Source: Sphingopyxis sp. LC81 (GTDB lineage Bacteria > Pseudomonadota > Alphaproteobacteria > Sphingomonadales > Sphingomonadaceae). From it: a DNA stretch of 64,000 nucleotides. The DNA is taken from assembly GCF_000756375.1 (NCBI RefSeq), contig NZ_JNFD01000002.1, positions 248,001 to 312,000 on the forward strand. Direction: 5' to 3'. The notes below the pieces were generated by a model. The model was not told the DNA's origin. It saw nothing but the letters and a program-made list of their open reading frames with translations, and did not search any database. This document shows, one piece after another, positions 12,258-20,049 of this stretch. The stretch's first letter is position 1; each line of letters opens with the position of its first letter. The position numbers and the translations under genes were made by a program.

Positions 12258-14360
12258 TCAGAACCGGTAGCCGAGCGAGGCGACAACATAGCGGCGATTG
12301 CCGCTGAAGCAGTCGCCGAAGGTGCGGCAGGCGGTGAAATAGCTCTTGTCGAAAAGGTTCGAGGCGTTGACCGCGGCGGTCCAGCGGTTCCAGTCGACCG
12401 ACACCAGCGCATCGACGAGCGTGTAGGAGGGCGTCGTGATCGCGCTCGTCGGGCCGGTCGAGCGGGTATTGCCGATATGGCGCACGCCCGCGCCGATCCG
12501 CAGCTGCGCATCGGCGCCGAGCGGGACCGCCTTCACCGCCCACAGCGACGCCTGGTCGCGCGGCACATCGTTGACGCGCGCGCCCTCTTCATAGGTGTAG
12601 AGGCTTTCGGACACGCGGGCATTATTGTGGCTGTACGCGGCGGTCAGCTGGAAATTGCCAGGCAGGTCGAACGCGCCCTCGACTTCGAACCCTTTCGAGG
12701 TCACTTCGCCGGTCTGGAAGACGTTGATCGGGTCGGCGGGGTCGTTGGTCGGGCGGTTCTGCTCGACGATGTCGTAATAGGCCGCGGTGACGAGAATGCC
12801 GCGCTGCGGCTGCCACTTGATGCCGCCTTCATACTGCCGTCCGCGCGTCGGAACATAAGGTTCGCCGGTGCGCGGATTGATCCCCGAAACCGGCTGGAAC
12901 GCCTCCGAATAGCTGAGGTAGGGCGACAGGCCATAGCCGATCTCGCCGATCAGGCCGACCTTGAAGGTCCACGCCGTATCGACGACCGCGGGGGCGCCTT
13001 CGGTCTTCGATCGCGCGCGGTCGTGGCGGACGCCCGCGACCAGCGTGACGCGGTCGGCATAGCGGATCTGGTCCTGGACATAGACGCCGAGCTGCGTGTT
13101 GCGCTGGTCGGGCAGGGCGGCATAGGGCAGCACGTCCGCTGCGACGCCGCTGTTGTTCGGATTATAGGCGTCGACCGGCGTGATGCCCGGCGTGAACGCG
13201 CTGCCGCCCGAAGCGCTGAGCGTCTGCTCGAAATAATTGGTGTAGTCGAGGCCGACGAGGAGCTGGTGGCTGAACGGTCCGGTGTCGAAGGTCAGGCGCG
13301 CGTTCGTGTCGCTCGTAAAGATCTTGCCGTGCGGCTTGGTCTGATAGGCGTAGCGATGCAGCGTGCGGCCCGTTTCGGCGGTACCGTCGATGAACGGATT
13401 GGCCGGGTTCGAATAGACGTCGGGATAAAGCTCGCGGAAGGTCGCCTTGGCGTCGGTGTAACGCGCGCGCGCGCTGAGGCTGAGCAGGTCGGAAACCCGC
13501 TGGTCGACGATGAGCGTCGCCGACAGCGTGCGCTGGCGGAGCGTGTCATAATTCTCGTCGCCAAGGAAGGTGCGGTTGCTGAGCCGGCGGTCGTCGTTGG
13601 GCGCGCCAATGGCGGACACGACGGGAAGGAACTGCTGGCTCGATGCCGAGCGGTCGCGCTGATAGAGGCCGATCAGCGTCACATTGGTGTCGGGACCCGG
13701 CCGCCAGCTCAGCGAGGGCTGGACGAGCACACGATTGTCGTCGAGCAGCCGCGTTTGCTGGCCCGCGTCGCGCACGACCGCGACGATGCGGCCGGCCAGC
13801 GTATCGCCGCCGAGCGGGCCTGTCAGGTCGACCATCGCCTGCTTGCGGTCCCACGATCCATATTCGATCCGCGCGCTGCCGCCCGCTTCGAACTCGGGGC
13901 GCTTGCTGACGCTGTTGATGATGCCGCCGTTGGATGCCTGCCCATAGAGGACCGAAGACGGTCCGCGCAGCACTTCGACGCGCGAGAGTGTGTCGACCGC
14001 GGCGCGGGCGAAGGGCGCGAAGGTATAGAGGCTGCGCATCCCGTCGAGGAACTGGACGGGCGCGAGCCCGCGCACGACGCTCGCGTCGCCGCGCGTATCG
14101 AGGCCATAGGCCTCGCCGGTGACGCCGGCCGAATAGCGGAGCGTTTCCTGCAGATTGAGCGCGCCGCGGTCGCGGAACAGCTCTTCGGTGACGACGCTGA
14201 TCGCCTGCGGAGTTTCGACGAGCGGCGTATCGCTCTTGGTCGCGGTGACCGCCCGGTCGGCGGTGACGGTGATCTCCGCGCTGGTTTGGCTTTCCTGCGC
14301 CTGCGCTGCGCCCGTCCAGGCCACCGATACCAGCAAAGCATTGATCATTTTATATTTCAT
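12258..14360 (-). CDS. TonB-dependent siderophore receptor
   Basis: This 700-aa outer-membrane receptor has a 22-residue signal peptide ending GAAQAQ. A plug domain (about 45-155) contains the siderophore-type blocks TPQAISVVTEELFRDRGALNLQETLRYSAGV, RGLAPVQFLDGM and RVEVLRGPSSVLYGQASNGGIINSVSKRP. The 22-strand barrel ends in the assembly signal ...YVVASLGYRF. The pattern is FhuA/FoxA/FpvA-like, so a ferric hydroxamate or similar siderophore is the likely ligand; the exact one cannot be read from sequence. The gene is first in a three-gene unit with the PepSY protein and a small membrane protein. A TGCAA-N5-TTGCA dyad lies 48 bases upstream and could be an iron-regulator site. Confidence 0.93.
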   Translation of the reverse strand: MKYKMINALLVSVAWTGAAQAQESQTSAEITVTADRAVTATKSDTPLVETPQAISVVTEELFRDRGALNLQETLRYSAGVTGEAYGLDTRGDASVVRGLAPVQFLDGMRSLYTFAPFARAAVDTLSRVEVLRGPSSVLYGQASNGGIINSVSKRPEFEAGGSARIEYGSWDRKQAMVDLTGPLGGDTLAGRIVAVVRDAGQQTRLLDDNRVLVQPSLSWRPGPDTNVTLIGLYQRDRSASSQQFLPVVSAIGAPNDDRRLSNRTFLGDENYDTLRQRTLSATLIVDQRVSDLLSLSARARYTDAKATFRELYPDVYSNPANPFIDGTAETGRTLHRYAYQTKPHGKIFTSDTNARLTFDTGPFSHQLLVGLDYTNYFEQTLSASGGSAFTPGITPVDAYNPNNSGVAADVLPYAALPDQRNTQLGVYVQDQIRYADRVTLVAGVRHDRARSKTEGAPAVVDTAWTFKVGLIGEIGYGLSPYLSYSEAFQPVSGINPRTGEPYVPTRGRQYEGGIKWQPQRGILVTAAYYDIVEQNRPTNDPADPINVFQTGEVTSKGFEVEGAFDLPGNFQLTAAYSHNNARVSESLYTYEEGARVNDVPRDQASLWAVKAVPLGADAQLRIGAGVRHIGNTRSTGPTSAITTPSYTLVDALVSVDWNRWTAAVNASNLFDKSYFTACRTFGDCFSGNRRYVVASLGYRF

Positions 14361-14407
14361 CGCGAACCTCCACTATGGAAGGCGCGCTAGACGCGAATGA
14401 TCGCTAC

Positions 14408-14422
14408 TGCAACCCATTTGCA
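14408..14422. promoter_or_regulatory. TGCAA-N5-TTGCA dyad, possible iron-regulator operator
   Basis: TGCAACCCATTTGCA is a perfect 5-5-5 inverted repeat, 48 bp upstream of the siderophore receptor's start codon. TGCAAAT-like half-sites occur in some alphaproteobacterial Fur/Mur boxes, but the match is short. The role is inferred from the downstream gene. Confidence 0.4.
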
Positions 14423-14531
14423 AGAGTGCAGCCTGCCAGCCGGGAAGATCGCGCGTTGAGCGCGTGACCGCAACCGGACTAAAGCTAGCCCCTCCGCCTT
14501 ATGAACAGGCTCGTTGGACCGGGCAGGACGA

Positions 14532-15461
14532 TCAATAGGCTTTTCGATCCGGGTGCGCCAATTCGGCTTCCGAGGGCCAATGGCCCTGCGGATTTTCCCG
14601 AACGATCTCGGTCAGCAGCGCCTTTGCGCCCTTCTCGTCGCCGGCAAAGCGGCGTTCCATCGCGATCGCGAATTTGATCGTGCTGTCGCGGGTGTCCTTG
14701 AAACCGACGGGGTCGAGGCGACCCTGCATGATCTGGACCGCCTGATAGTAAGTGAAATTCTCGATCAGCTTGAGCCCCGGCTCGATCTCGTTGATCGCGG
14801 CTCGCGCTTTGCCGTGCTGGCCCATCTTGCGATACGCGAGATAGGTCCAATAAGCGGTTCCGATGTGCATATCGTCGCGCGTGAAGTCGGGCATCACGGC
14901 GAGTGATTTGGCCATGCCGTCGACGACTGCGGGATAGTCGCCGGTCGCGAAACTGGTCTGGGCATGATAATAAAGGATGTTGCCGCGATAAGTGCTGATC
15001 GTGAGGCCGATCGGGTTGGGCATGCCGTCGGGTTCGAAACTGTCGGGCGTATCGCCCATCAATTCCAGTGCTTTCTTATAATCGGCGAGCGCTTCCTTGA
15101 AACGGCGCGCGCGCGTGAGGTCGCGGGCGCGGAAGCGGTAGAGCTTGTAGCTGTTCGGGAATTGTTCGATCCCGGCGCTGAAGGCATCGACCGCGTCGCA
15201 GATGCGTCCCGCATAGTCGAGCCGGCGGCCGTACCATATATGGCTGTCCTCACGGTCAGGCGCGATGCGCAGCGCCGCCGCGGCGATCGCGATATCCTCG
15301 TCGAGAATCTTTTGCGTTGCAGCCGGATATTTCGGCACCGTCAGCGGCGTGCCGATCAGGCTGGTCGCGCAATTCCCCGCGTCGGCGCCAGGGACGTTCG
15401 CCGACGCAGGGGCTGCCGTCAGCAGCAAGGCAAGGGTGAGGGCGGAAAGGCGGGGGCTCAT
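14532..15461 (-). CDS. Secreted TPR-like protein next to M19 dipeptidase
   Basis: The protein has 309 aa with a Sec signal (SALTLALLLTAAPASA). The rest is helical with TPR-like units: SHIWYGRRLDYAGRICDAVDAFSAGIEQFPNS, KLYRFRARDLTRARRFKEALADYKKALEL and YRGNILYYHAQTSFATGDYPAVVDGMAKSLAV. It lacks catalytic motifs, so it is probably a periplasmic or envelope scaffold or binding protein. Its ATG overlaps the dipeptidase stop (ATGA), so the two are co-translated. A protein of similar plan (WYGR, QAL.RFPNS, LYRHRAHR-like blocks) is encoded at 23013-24008, also beside a peptide-processing gene, so the pair probably shares a role. A longer frame upstream is only the dipeptidase gene read out of frame. 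Confidence 0.8.
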   Translation of the reverse strand: MSPRLSALTLALLLTAAPASANVPGADAGNCATSLIGTPLTVPKYPAATQKILDEDIAIAAAALRIAPDREDSHIWYGRRLDYAGRICDAVDAFSAGIEQFPNSYKLYRFRARDLTRARRFKEALADYKKALELMGDTPDSFEPDGMPNPIGLTISTYRGNILYYHAQTSFATGDYPAVVDGMAKSLAVMPDFTRDDMHIGTAYWTYLAYRKMGQHGKARAAINEIEPGLKLIENFTYYQAVQIMQGRLDPVGFKDTRDSTIKFAIAMERRFAGDEKGAKALLTEIVRENPQGHWPSEAELAHPDRKAY

Positions 15462-16522
15462 CCGATTACCTCCTGATAGATGCGGCGGACATTGGTCCCC
15501 ATGATCTTTTCGACCGTGGCCGAGGGGTAGCCGAGCTTGCGCACGCCATCCCACACCACCTCCATGCGGCGCGGGCCGTTGAGTTCGTTGATGAACAGCG
15601 GCCAGTCGGGCTCGTGGAAATTGGCGCCCTCCTCGCGCTTCAACTCGGCGATATAGGCGTCGGTCATCTCGACGATGCGGTGGTCGCGGTCGCTGCCGAT
15701 CGCGACATGGTCGGCGCCCATCACCTTCACCGCATGGTCGATGTGGCGGAAATATTCGGGCAGCGCGTCGTCGCGTTTCGTCGTCAGGAACGGCCGCATC
15801 TGGCAGATGCCGGCGACCCCGCCCTTGTCGGCGAGCAGGCGCAGGTTCGCGTCGGTCGTGTTGCGGACATTGCTGTGCACCGCCATGCACGCGGTGTGCG
15901 AGACGATTACGGGGACTTTCGATGCGGCGATCGTGTCGGCCATCGTCGCCATGTTCGAATGCGACAGGTCGATGAGCATGCTGCGCTCGTTCATGCGGCC
16001 GACGAGGTCGCGCCCGAAATGCGTCAGGCCGTTGGCGCCGAGTTCCTTGCACCCCGCACCCGCCCAATTCTGGTCGTTGTAGGTGATCTGCGCCGATCGC
16101 ACGCCGAGCTTGTGGAACAGGTCGACATTGTCGAGGTCGCGGCCGAACTGGGTGCTGTTCTGGAACAGGTAGAACAGCGCGAGCTGGCCGTTCGCCCGCG
16201 CGACGTCGATGTCGCTGGTTTTCGTCGCCTTCAGGAACAGTTCGGGATGCTTGGCGATATGCGCATCATGGTCGAGCACCGCCTGCACGGCCTCTTCATA
16301 GGCCTGCCCCTCATAGACCTTGGGATCGCAGAGCGTGACGGTGATCGCGTCGAGCCCGCTGGCGCGCATCTGGCCGATCAGCGCCGCGTCATATTCGAAG
16401 CGCACCTCGCCCATCGCGTCGAAGGTGAGGGGGCGCGTCTTTGCCCGTGCCGCCGCTGCGGGCGCGAACGCCATCGCGGCCGACAAGGCCGCCCCCGACA
16501 GGATGAAATTCCGTCTGTCCAT
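15458..16522 (-). CDS. Membrane dipeptidase (peptidase M19) homologue, Tat-type signal, divergent metal site
   Basis: This 354-aa member of the renal-dipeptidase family hydrolyses dipeptides, in many members including those with a D-residue at the C-terminal side. The N-terminus MDRRNFILSGAALS looks like a twin-arginine-type signal, so the enzyme should act in the periplasm. The beta-metal His residues (IDLSHSN and IVSHTACMA), the HSNVRN loop and the Asp of VAIGSD are present. The usual N-terminal HxD pair is not seen (FDAMGEVR instead), and the bridging Glu position reads FQNS, a Gln. The site may therefore bind one metal or act on unusual substrates. It is the first gene of a two-gene unit with the TPR-like protein. 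A TCCGATACGC element lies about 40 bases upstream. Confidence 0.85.
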   Translation of the reverse strand: MDRRNFILSGAALSAAMAFAPAAAARAKTRPLTFDAMGEVRFEYDAALIGQMRASGLDAITVTLCDPKVYEGQAYEEAVQAVLDHDAHIAKHPELFLKATKTSDIDVARANGQLALFYLFQNSTQFGRDLDNVDLFHKLGVRSAQITYNDQNWAGAGCKELGANGLTHFGRDLVGRMNERSMLIDLSHSNMATMADTIAASKVPVIVSHTACMAVHSNVRNTTDANLRLLADKGGVAGICQMRPFLTTKRDDALPEYFRHIDHAVKVMGADHVAIGSDRDHRIVEMTDAYIAELKREEGANFHEPDWPLFINELNGPRRMEVVWDGVRKLGYPSATVEKIMGTNVRRIYQEVIG

Positions 16523-16560
16523 CGCTTTGCCCTCTCCAATTTTCTATTGGAAAGAAATTA

Positions 16561-16575
16561 GCGTATCGGAAAATT
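16561..16575 (-). promoter_or_regulatory. TCCGATACGC element upstream of M19 gene
   Basis: On the minus strand this reads AATTTTCCGATACGC. Its TCCGATACGC core recurs exactly upstream of the second XRE-cupin gene (35290-35299), and with one change (TCCGATAGGC, 17346-17355) upstream of the first XRE-cupin gene. It lies in the AT-rich gap in front of the M19/TPR unit, where a regulator site is expected. Confidence 0.45.
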
Positions 16576-16582
16576 ATTGCAA

Positions 16583-16601
16583 GCCCGCAGATGGGGCGGG
16601 C
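16583..16601 (-). terminator. Candidate terminator of the XRE-cupin gene
   Basis: GCCCGC (16583-16588) and GCGGGC (16596-16601) form a 6-bp GC stem with a 7-base loop, 13 bases after the regulator's stop. On the minus strand it is followed by the T-rich tract TTGCAATAATTTTCC. The stem is short, so confidence is low. Confidence 0.35.
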
Positions 16602-16613
16602 GGACCTCGGCGC

Positions 16614-17237
16614 TCAGCCGGTGTTGACCCACAGCACGACGGCATCTTCCTCGCTCGTCGAATAGGCGGCGTGCTGCATGCTGCTGTTAATATAGATGCT
16701 GTCGCCGACGCCCAGAATAGCGGGTTCGTAATGCTCGGTCTGGAAGCAGATTTCGCCTTCGAGCACATAGAGGAATTCCTCGCCGCTGTGCTGCGACCAG
16801 CTCTTGAAATCCTCGAGGCTGCGCGCCTTGATCGTCGTGACGAACGGCAGGATCTTCTTGTTCTTGAGCTCGGCGGCGATCAGCCGGTGGCGGTAGACCG
16901 CGGTCTCCATCAGGCGGCCCGCGCCATCCATCGTGACGCTGCGCCGGCCCGCGGCATCCTGTCCTGAATTGCTCGCAAAGAGCTCGGTAATGTCAATATC
17001 GAAGCCCGTCGCGAGCTTTTGCACGACGTCGAACGTCGGCGACATCTGGTCATTTTCGATCTTCGACAATGTCGAGGCCGCAAGCGCGGTCAACCGCCCC
17101 GCATCCTCCAGCGTCATCCCGCGTTCCTTGCGCAACTGACGCAATCGTTCGCCCAGGTGAAAGCCTTCGGATCGAGGCCGCCTCGCGGTACGAACGGCAC
17201 CCAAAACTTCCGGCTCGTCTCCATTTCTGGGCGGCAT
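16614..17237 (-). CDS. XRE-family transcriptional regulator with C-terminal cupin
   Basis: This 207-aa regulator has an N-terminal helix-turn-helix of the Cro/CI type (GERLRQLRKERGMTLEDAGRLTALAASTLSKIENDQMSPTFDVVQKLATGFDIDITELF, about 29-87). A C-terminal cupin barrel follows (HSGEEFLYVLEGEICFQTEHYEPAILGVGDSIYINSSMQHAAYS), which in this family binds a small metabolite, often an amino acid or polyamine. ATG 17237 is preceded by GGAG at 6 bases, which decides the start over two upstream in-frame ATGs. The gene lies between the M19 unit and a TonB receptor and shares its architecture with the regulator at 35405-36070. A large palindrome and ATTTCCG half-sites upstream suggest autoregulation. Confidence 0.92.
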   Translation of the reverse strand: MPPRNGDEPEVLGAVRTARRPRSEGFHLGERLRQLRKERGMTLEDAGRLTALAASTLSKIENDQMSPTFDVVQKLATGFDIDITELFASNSGQDAAGRRSVTMDGAGRLMETAVYRHRLIAAELKNKKILPFVTTIKARSLEDFKSWSQHSGEEFLYVLEGEICFQTEHYEPAILGVGDSIYINSSMQHAAYSTSEEDAVVLWVNTG

Positions 17238-17342
17238 AAGTCTCCAATCCTTAACTTGCTCGAGATCGTACGGCATCGGCCAATGGGGGACGGCTGGGGG
17301 AAGAGGTCCGGCCAATCAGCCGCCGCCATCTATAAAGCACAA

Positions 17343-17406
17343 ATTTCCGATAGGCTACGATATTGGCATATCCGCTATGCCAATATCGTATCTGCCCACC
17401 GGAAAT
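17343..17406. promoter_or_regulatory. Complex palindromic control region before XRE-cupin gene
   Basis: The core is a perfect 15-bp inverted repeat: TACGATATTGGCATA (17356-17370), a 5-base centre and TATGCCAATATCGTA (17376-17390). It is framed by the inverted heptamers ATTTCCG (17343-17349) and CGGAAAT (17400-17406). It sits in the 194-bp gap between the TonB receptor's stop and the regulator's start, and no T-run follows on either strand. That favours an operator, probably for the adjacent regulator, over an intrinsic terminator. Confidence 0.55.
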
Positions 17407-17431
17407 AGAGGCCGATCTCGAACAGGCGAGA

Positions 17432-19873
17432 TCAGAATTTATACTTAGCATTCAAATAATAGAAGCCACCGGCGACGCCGAATACGCTATGATTGTCATA
17501 GATCAGGCCGGCGCGTGCGCGGGCGGGACCGCGGCCCGGCGGGAAGATGTTGAAGATGTTGCGTGCGCCGACGCTCAGCTCGACATCCTGAATGCCCGAA
17601 TAGGTCACTTCGGCGTCGAACAGGGTCACCGCCTTGCGCGGCAGGAAGGTCGCGCCATCGAGCCGGCGCCACGCGCCATAATGGATCGCGCGCGCCATGA
17701 AGCCGAAATCGCCGACCTTGGTCGTTGCCGAGAAATTGCCGCGCCAGCGCGGCGTGCCGCGTTCGAACTCGGTCACGATCGCGGAGCTGAAGCCCGGGGG
17801 CGGCGCGCCGCGCAGATGCTGTTCATTATAGTTTACGGCAAGGCTGAAATCGGTCGAGGCATTGTCCGACCAGCTATGGCGATAGGTGCTCACCAGGTCG
17901 AAACCGCGCACGCGCGTGTCCATCTCGTTCTGGAAATAGCGCACCTGCTGGATGTCGGCGCCATTGGGGAAGTTGATCGCGGCCAGCGCGGCGCGCTCGG
18001 CGGCGGTGGTATTCCGCGACGGCGTCAGCAACAGGCGATCGTCGACGTCGATCTGATAGAAATCGAGCGTCGTCAGGAAGCCGTCGAGGCCGGTGAAGAC
18101 GACGCCCGCCGACATGTTGAAGGAGGTTTCGGGTGTCAGCGCCTCCGAGCCGAAGACCCGCGCCGCGGGCGACCCCGGAACGAGCACGGCATCGAGGATG
18201 AAGCCGCCGACGCCGTCGAGCTGCGAGGTCAGGCTGGTGCCGAACACCTGCCCCGCGGCCGGGGCGCGGAAGCCGGTGCTGACCGAACCGCGCAGCGCAA
18301 AGGCATCGCTCAGCTCAAAGCGCGTCGAGGCCTTGTAGCTGAAATTGTCGCCGAACTGGTCATAGTCTTCGTAGCGAGCGGCGGCCGACAGGTTCCACCA
18401 GGGCGTGATGTCGGCATCGATTTCGCCGAACACCGCATAGCTGTTCGAATCGAAGCTGCCGGCGAATTCGGGCGAGAAGCCCTGGAAGCCGTTCGAGCCC
18501 GCGGGCAGGTCCCGCAGCGGACCCGTGGTGTAGCTTGCAGCGTCGCCTTCGCCGATGACATAGGTTTCCTTGCGATGGCTGGCGCCGGCAAAGACGAGGA
18601 TGTCGTTGCTCAGCTCATAGGAGACTTCGGCGTCGAACTGGATTTCGCGCTGGGTGAGCGAACCGGGCTTGAATGCGGTCGGCGACTTGACCCCCATCGA
18701 CGCGTTGATCGTGCCGGTGATCGAATAGTCGACGGTGTTGGTGCCGTAGCGCGCCGACAGGTCCCAGGTCAGCGGACCCTCCTGATCGCGGAGGCCGACC
18801 AGAGCGCTGAAATCTTCGAGGTTGCCGCGGAATTCGGGCGTGAAGCCGCCCGGATAGATGGCGGTTAAGTTGAACAATTCGGGGTGTGCGGGCGACAGGT
18901 CGAACGCCGAATTGGCATAGGTGCCGTGGCGGTTCAGGCCGCCCGCCGTGACGGGCTGGCGCAGACCGAAGGTGACCGAGCTCTTGCCCGTCATATAGTT
19001 GCCGAAGCTGTAGAGTTCGAGTTCGTCGCTAAGTTCGATGCCGGCGTTCCACACCGACTTGAACGCCATGTACCGCGGATCGAGATTGCCCTCGGGATGC
19101 TCGGGAATACCGGCAATGCCCATCGCCCGCATCGCTTCCGCGCCGGAGTGGGTCGCCTTCTTGGCATAGGCCTTCGCCTGATCCGTATATTGGGCGGCGA
19201 CGTTGAAATAGGCATTGTCGCCGACCGGAACGGCCAGATGACCCTGAATGTCATAGGTGCGGCCGCCGGACGTATAATATTCGCCGACCTGCCCAATGAT
19301 CGAGCCGCCGCTCCTGGCCTTTTTCAGCTCCAGGTTGATCACGCCGGCGATCGCGTCCGAGCCATATTGCGCCGATGCGCCGTCGCGCAGCACTTCGACG
19401 CTCGACAGCGCGATCGGCGGAATGACGTTGAAATCCTGCCCTTGCGAGCCCGAGGTCGAGGCATGGCCCGTGCCGATCTGTACGATCGAGGCGCGATGGC
19501 GGCGCTTGCCGTTCATCAGCAGCAGGACATGGTCGGCGGGTGAGCCGCGCAGCGTGACGGGGCGCACGAACGAGGAGCCGTCATTGCCCTGAAGGCGCTG
19601 CGCGTTGAATGCGGGGACGAGCGTGCGCAGCGCGTCGTTCACGTCCGAATAGCCGGTCGTTGCAATCTGCTCGGGCGCGATGACGTCGATGGCGACCGAG
19701 CTATCGGTGATCGAGCGGTCCTTGCGGCGCGTACCGATGACGACGATGTCGCTGCCGCCGGCGCTGGTTTCGGCACCCTCTTCTTCGGGCGGCGCCGACT
19801 GGGCATGCGCCATCGGCGTGATCGCGAATGCGAGCGCGGACGACAACAACAGGCGTGACACGAACTTCGACAT
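17432..19873 (-). CDS. TonB-dependent receptor (peptide/amino-acid locus)
   Basis: This 813-aa outer-membrane receptor has a signal peptide ending PMAHAQ. A TonB-box-like DIVVIGTRR is followed by a plug domain (about 60-180) with VTLRGSPADHVLLLMNGKRRHRASIV and SSVEVLRDGASAQYGSDAIAGVINLELKK, and a barrel ending ...GFYYLNAKYKF. It is not of the siderophore type. The position between an M19/TPR unit with its XRE-cupin regulator and a divergent amidohydrolase operon suggests uptake of peptides or amino-acid conjugates (inference). The start at 19873 is supported by AGGAGG 6 bases upstream. An upstream in-frame ATG lies within the operator-like sequence and has no ribosome site. The CGGAAAT-N6-ATTTCCG dyad is 30 bp upstream of the start codon. 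Confidence 0.92.
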   Translation of the reverse strand: MSKFVSRLLLSSALAFAITPMAHAQSAPPEEEGAETSAGGSDIVVIGTRRKDRSITDSSVAIDVIAPEQIATTGYSDVNDALRTLVPAFNAQRLQGNDGSSFVRPVTLRGSPADHVLLLMNGKRRHRASIVQIGTGHASTSGSQGQDFNVIPPIALSSVEVLRDGASAQYGSDAIAGVINLELKKARSGGSIIGQVGEYYTSGGRTYDIQGHLAVPVGDNAYFNVAAQYTDQAKAYAKKATHSGAEAMRAMGIAGIPEHPEGNLDPRYMAFKSVWNAGIELSDELELYSFGNYMTGKSSVTFGLRQPVTAGGLNRHGTYANSAFDLSPAHPELFNLTAIYPGGFTPEFRGNLEDFSALVGLRDQEGPLTWDLSARYGTNTVDYSITGTINASMGVKSPTAFKPGSLTQREIQFDAEVSYELSNDILVFAGASHRKETYVIGEGDAASYTTGPLRDLPAGSNGFQGFSPEFAGSFDSNSYAVFGEIDADITPWWNLSAAARYEDYDQFGDNFSYKASTRFELSDAFALRGSVSTGFRAPAAGQVFGTSLTSQLDGVGGFILDAVLVPGSPAARVFGSEALTPETSFNMSAGVVFTGLDGFLTTLDFYQIDVDDRLLLTPSRNTTAAERAALAAINFPNGADIQQVRYFQNEMDTRVRGFDLVSTYRHSWSDNASTDFSLAVNYNEQHLRGAPPPGFSSAIVTEFERGTPRWRGNFSATTKVGDFGFMARAIHYGAWRRLDGATFLPRKAVTLFDAEVTYSGIQDVELSVGARNIFNIFPPGRGPARARAGLIYDNHSVFGVAGGFYYLNAKYKF

Positions 19874-19903
19874 TTTTCCCTCCTTTTGGACCCGTTTCCC
19901 CAC

Positions 19904-19923
19904 CGGAAATTCGTTGATTTCCG
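19904..19923. promoter_or_regulatory. CGGAAAT-N6-ATTTCCG operator-like dyad in divergent promoter region
   Basis: This perfect 7-6-7 inverted repeat lies in the 176-bp gap between the divergent TonB receptor and amidohydrolase operon. The same heptamer occurs around the XRE-cupin regulator (17343-17349, 17400-17406) and upstream of the serine hydrolase at 36267 (36167-36173). A second, smaller dyad, TTGCT-N5-AGCAA, lies at 19966-19980. It is a candidate shared site for one or both XRE-cupin regulators. Confidence 0.5.
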
Positions 19924-20049
19924 CAATGTGTCGTAATTTCCAGAATTTTCCTATCATAAAAATTCTTGCTCAACTAGCAAAAACTTCCTATGCAAATGGG
20001 GAGTGCTGCAGGGGCGGCCTCGCGGCGTGGGCCGGCGGGAGAATTTCGC

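Noticed and set aside
17356..17390. Intrinsic terminator of the TonB receptor
   Set aside because: The stem is AT-rich and long but no T-run follows on the minus strand; symmetry and flanking half-sites fit an operator better.
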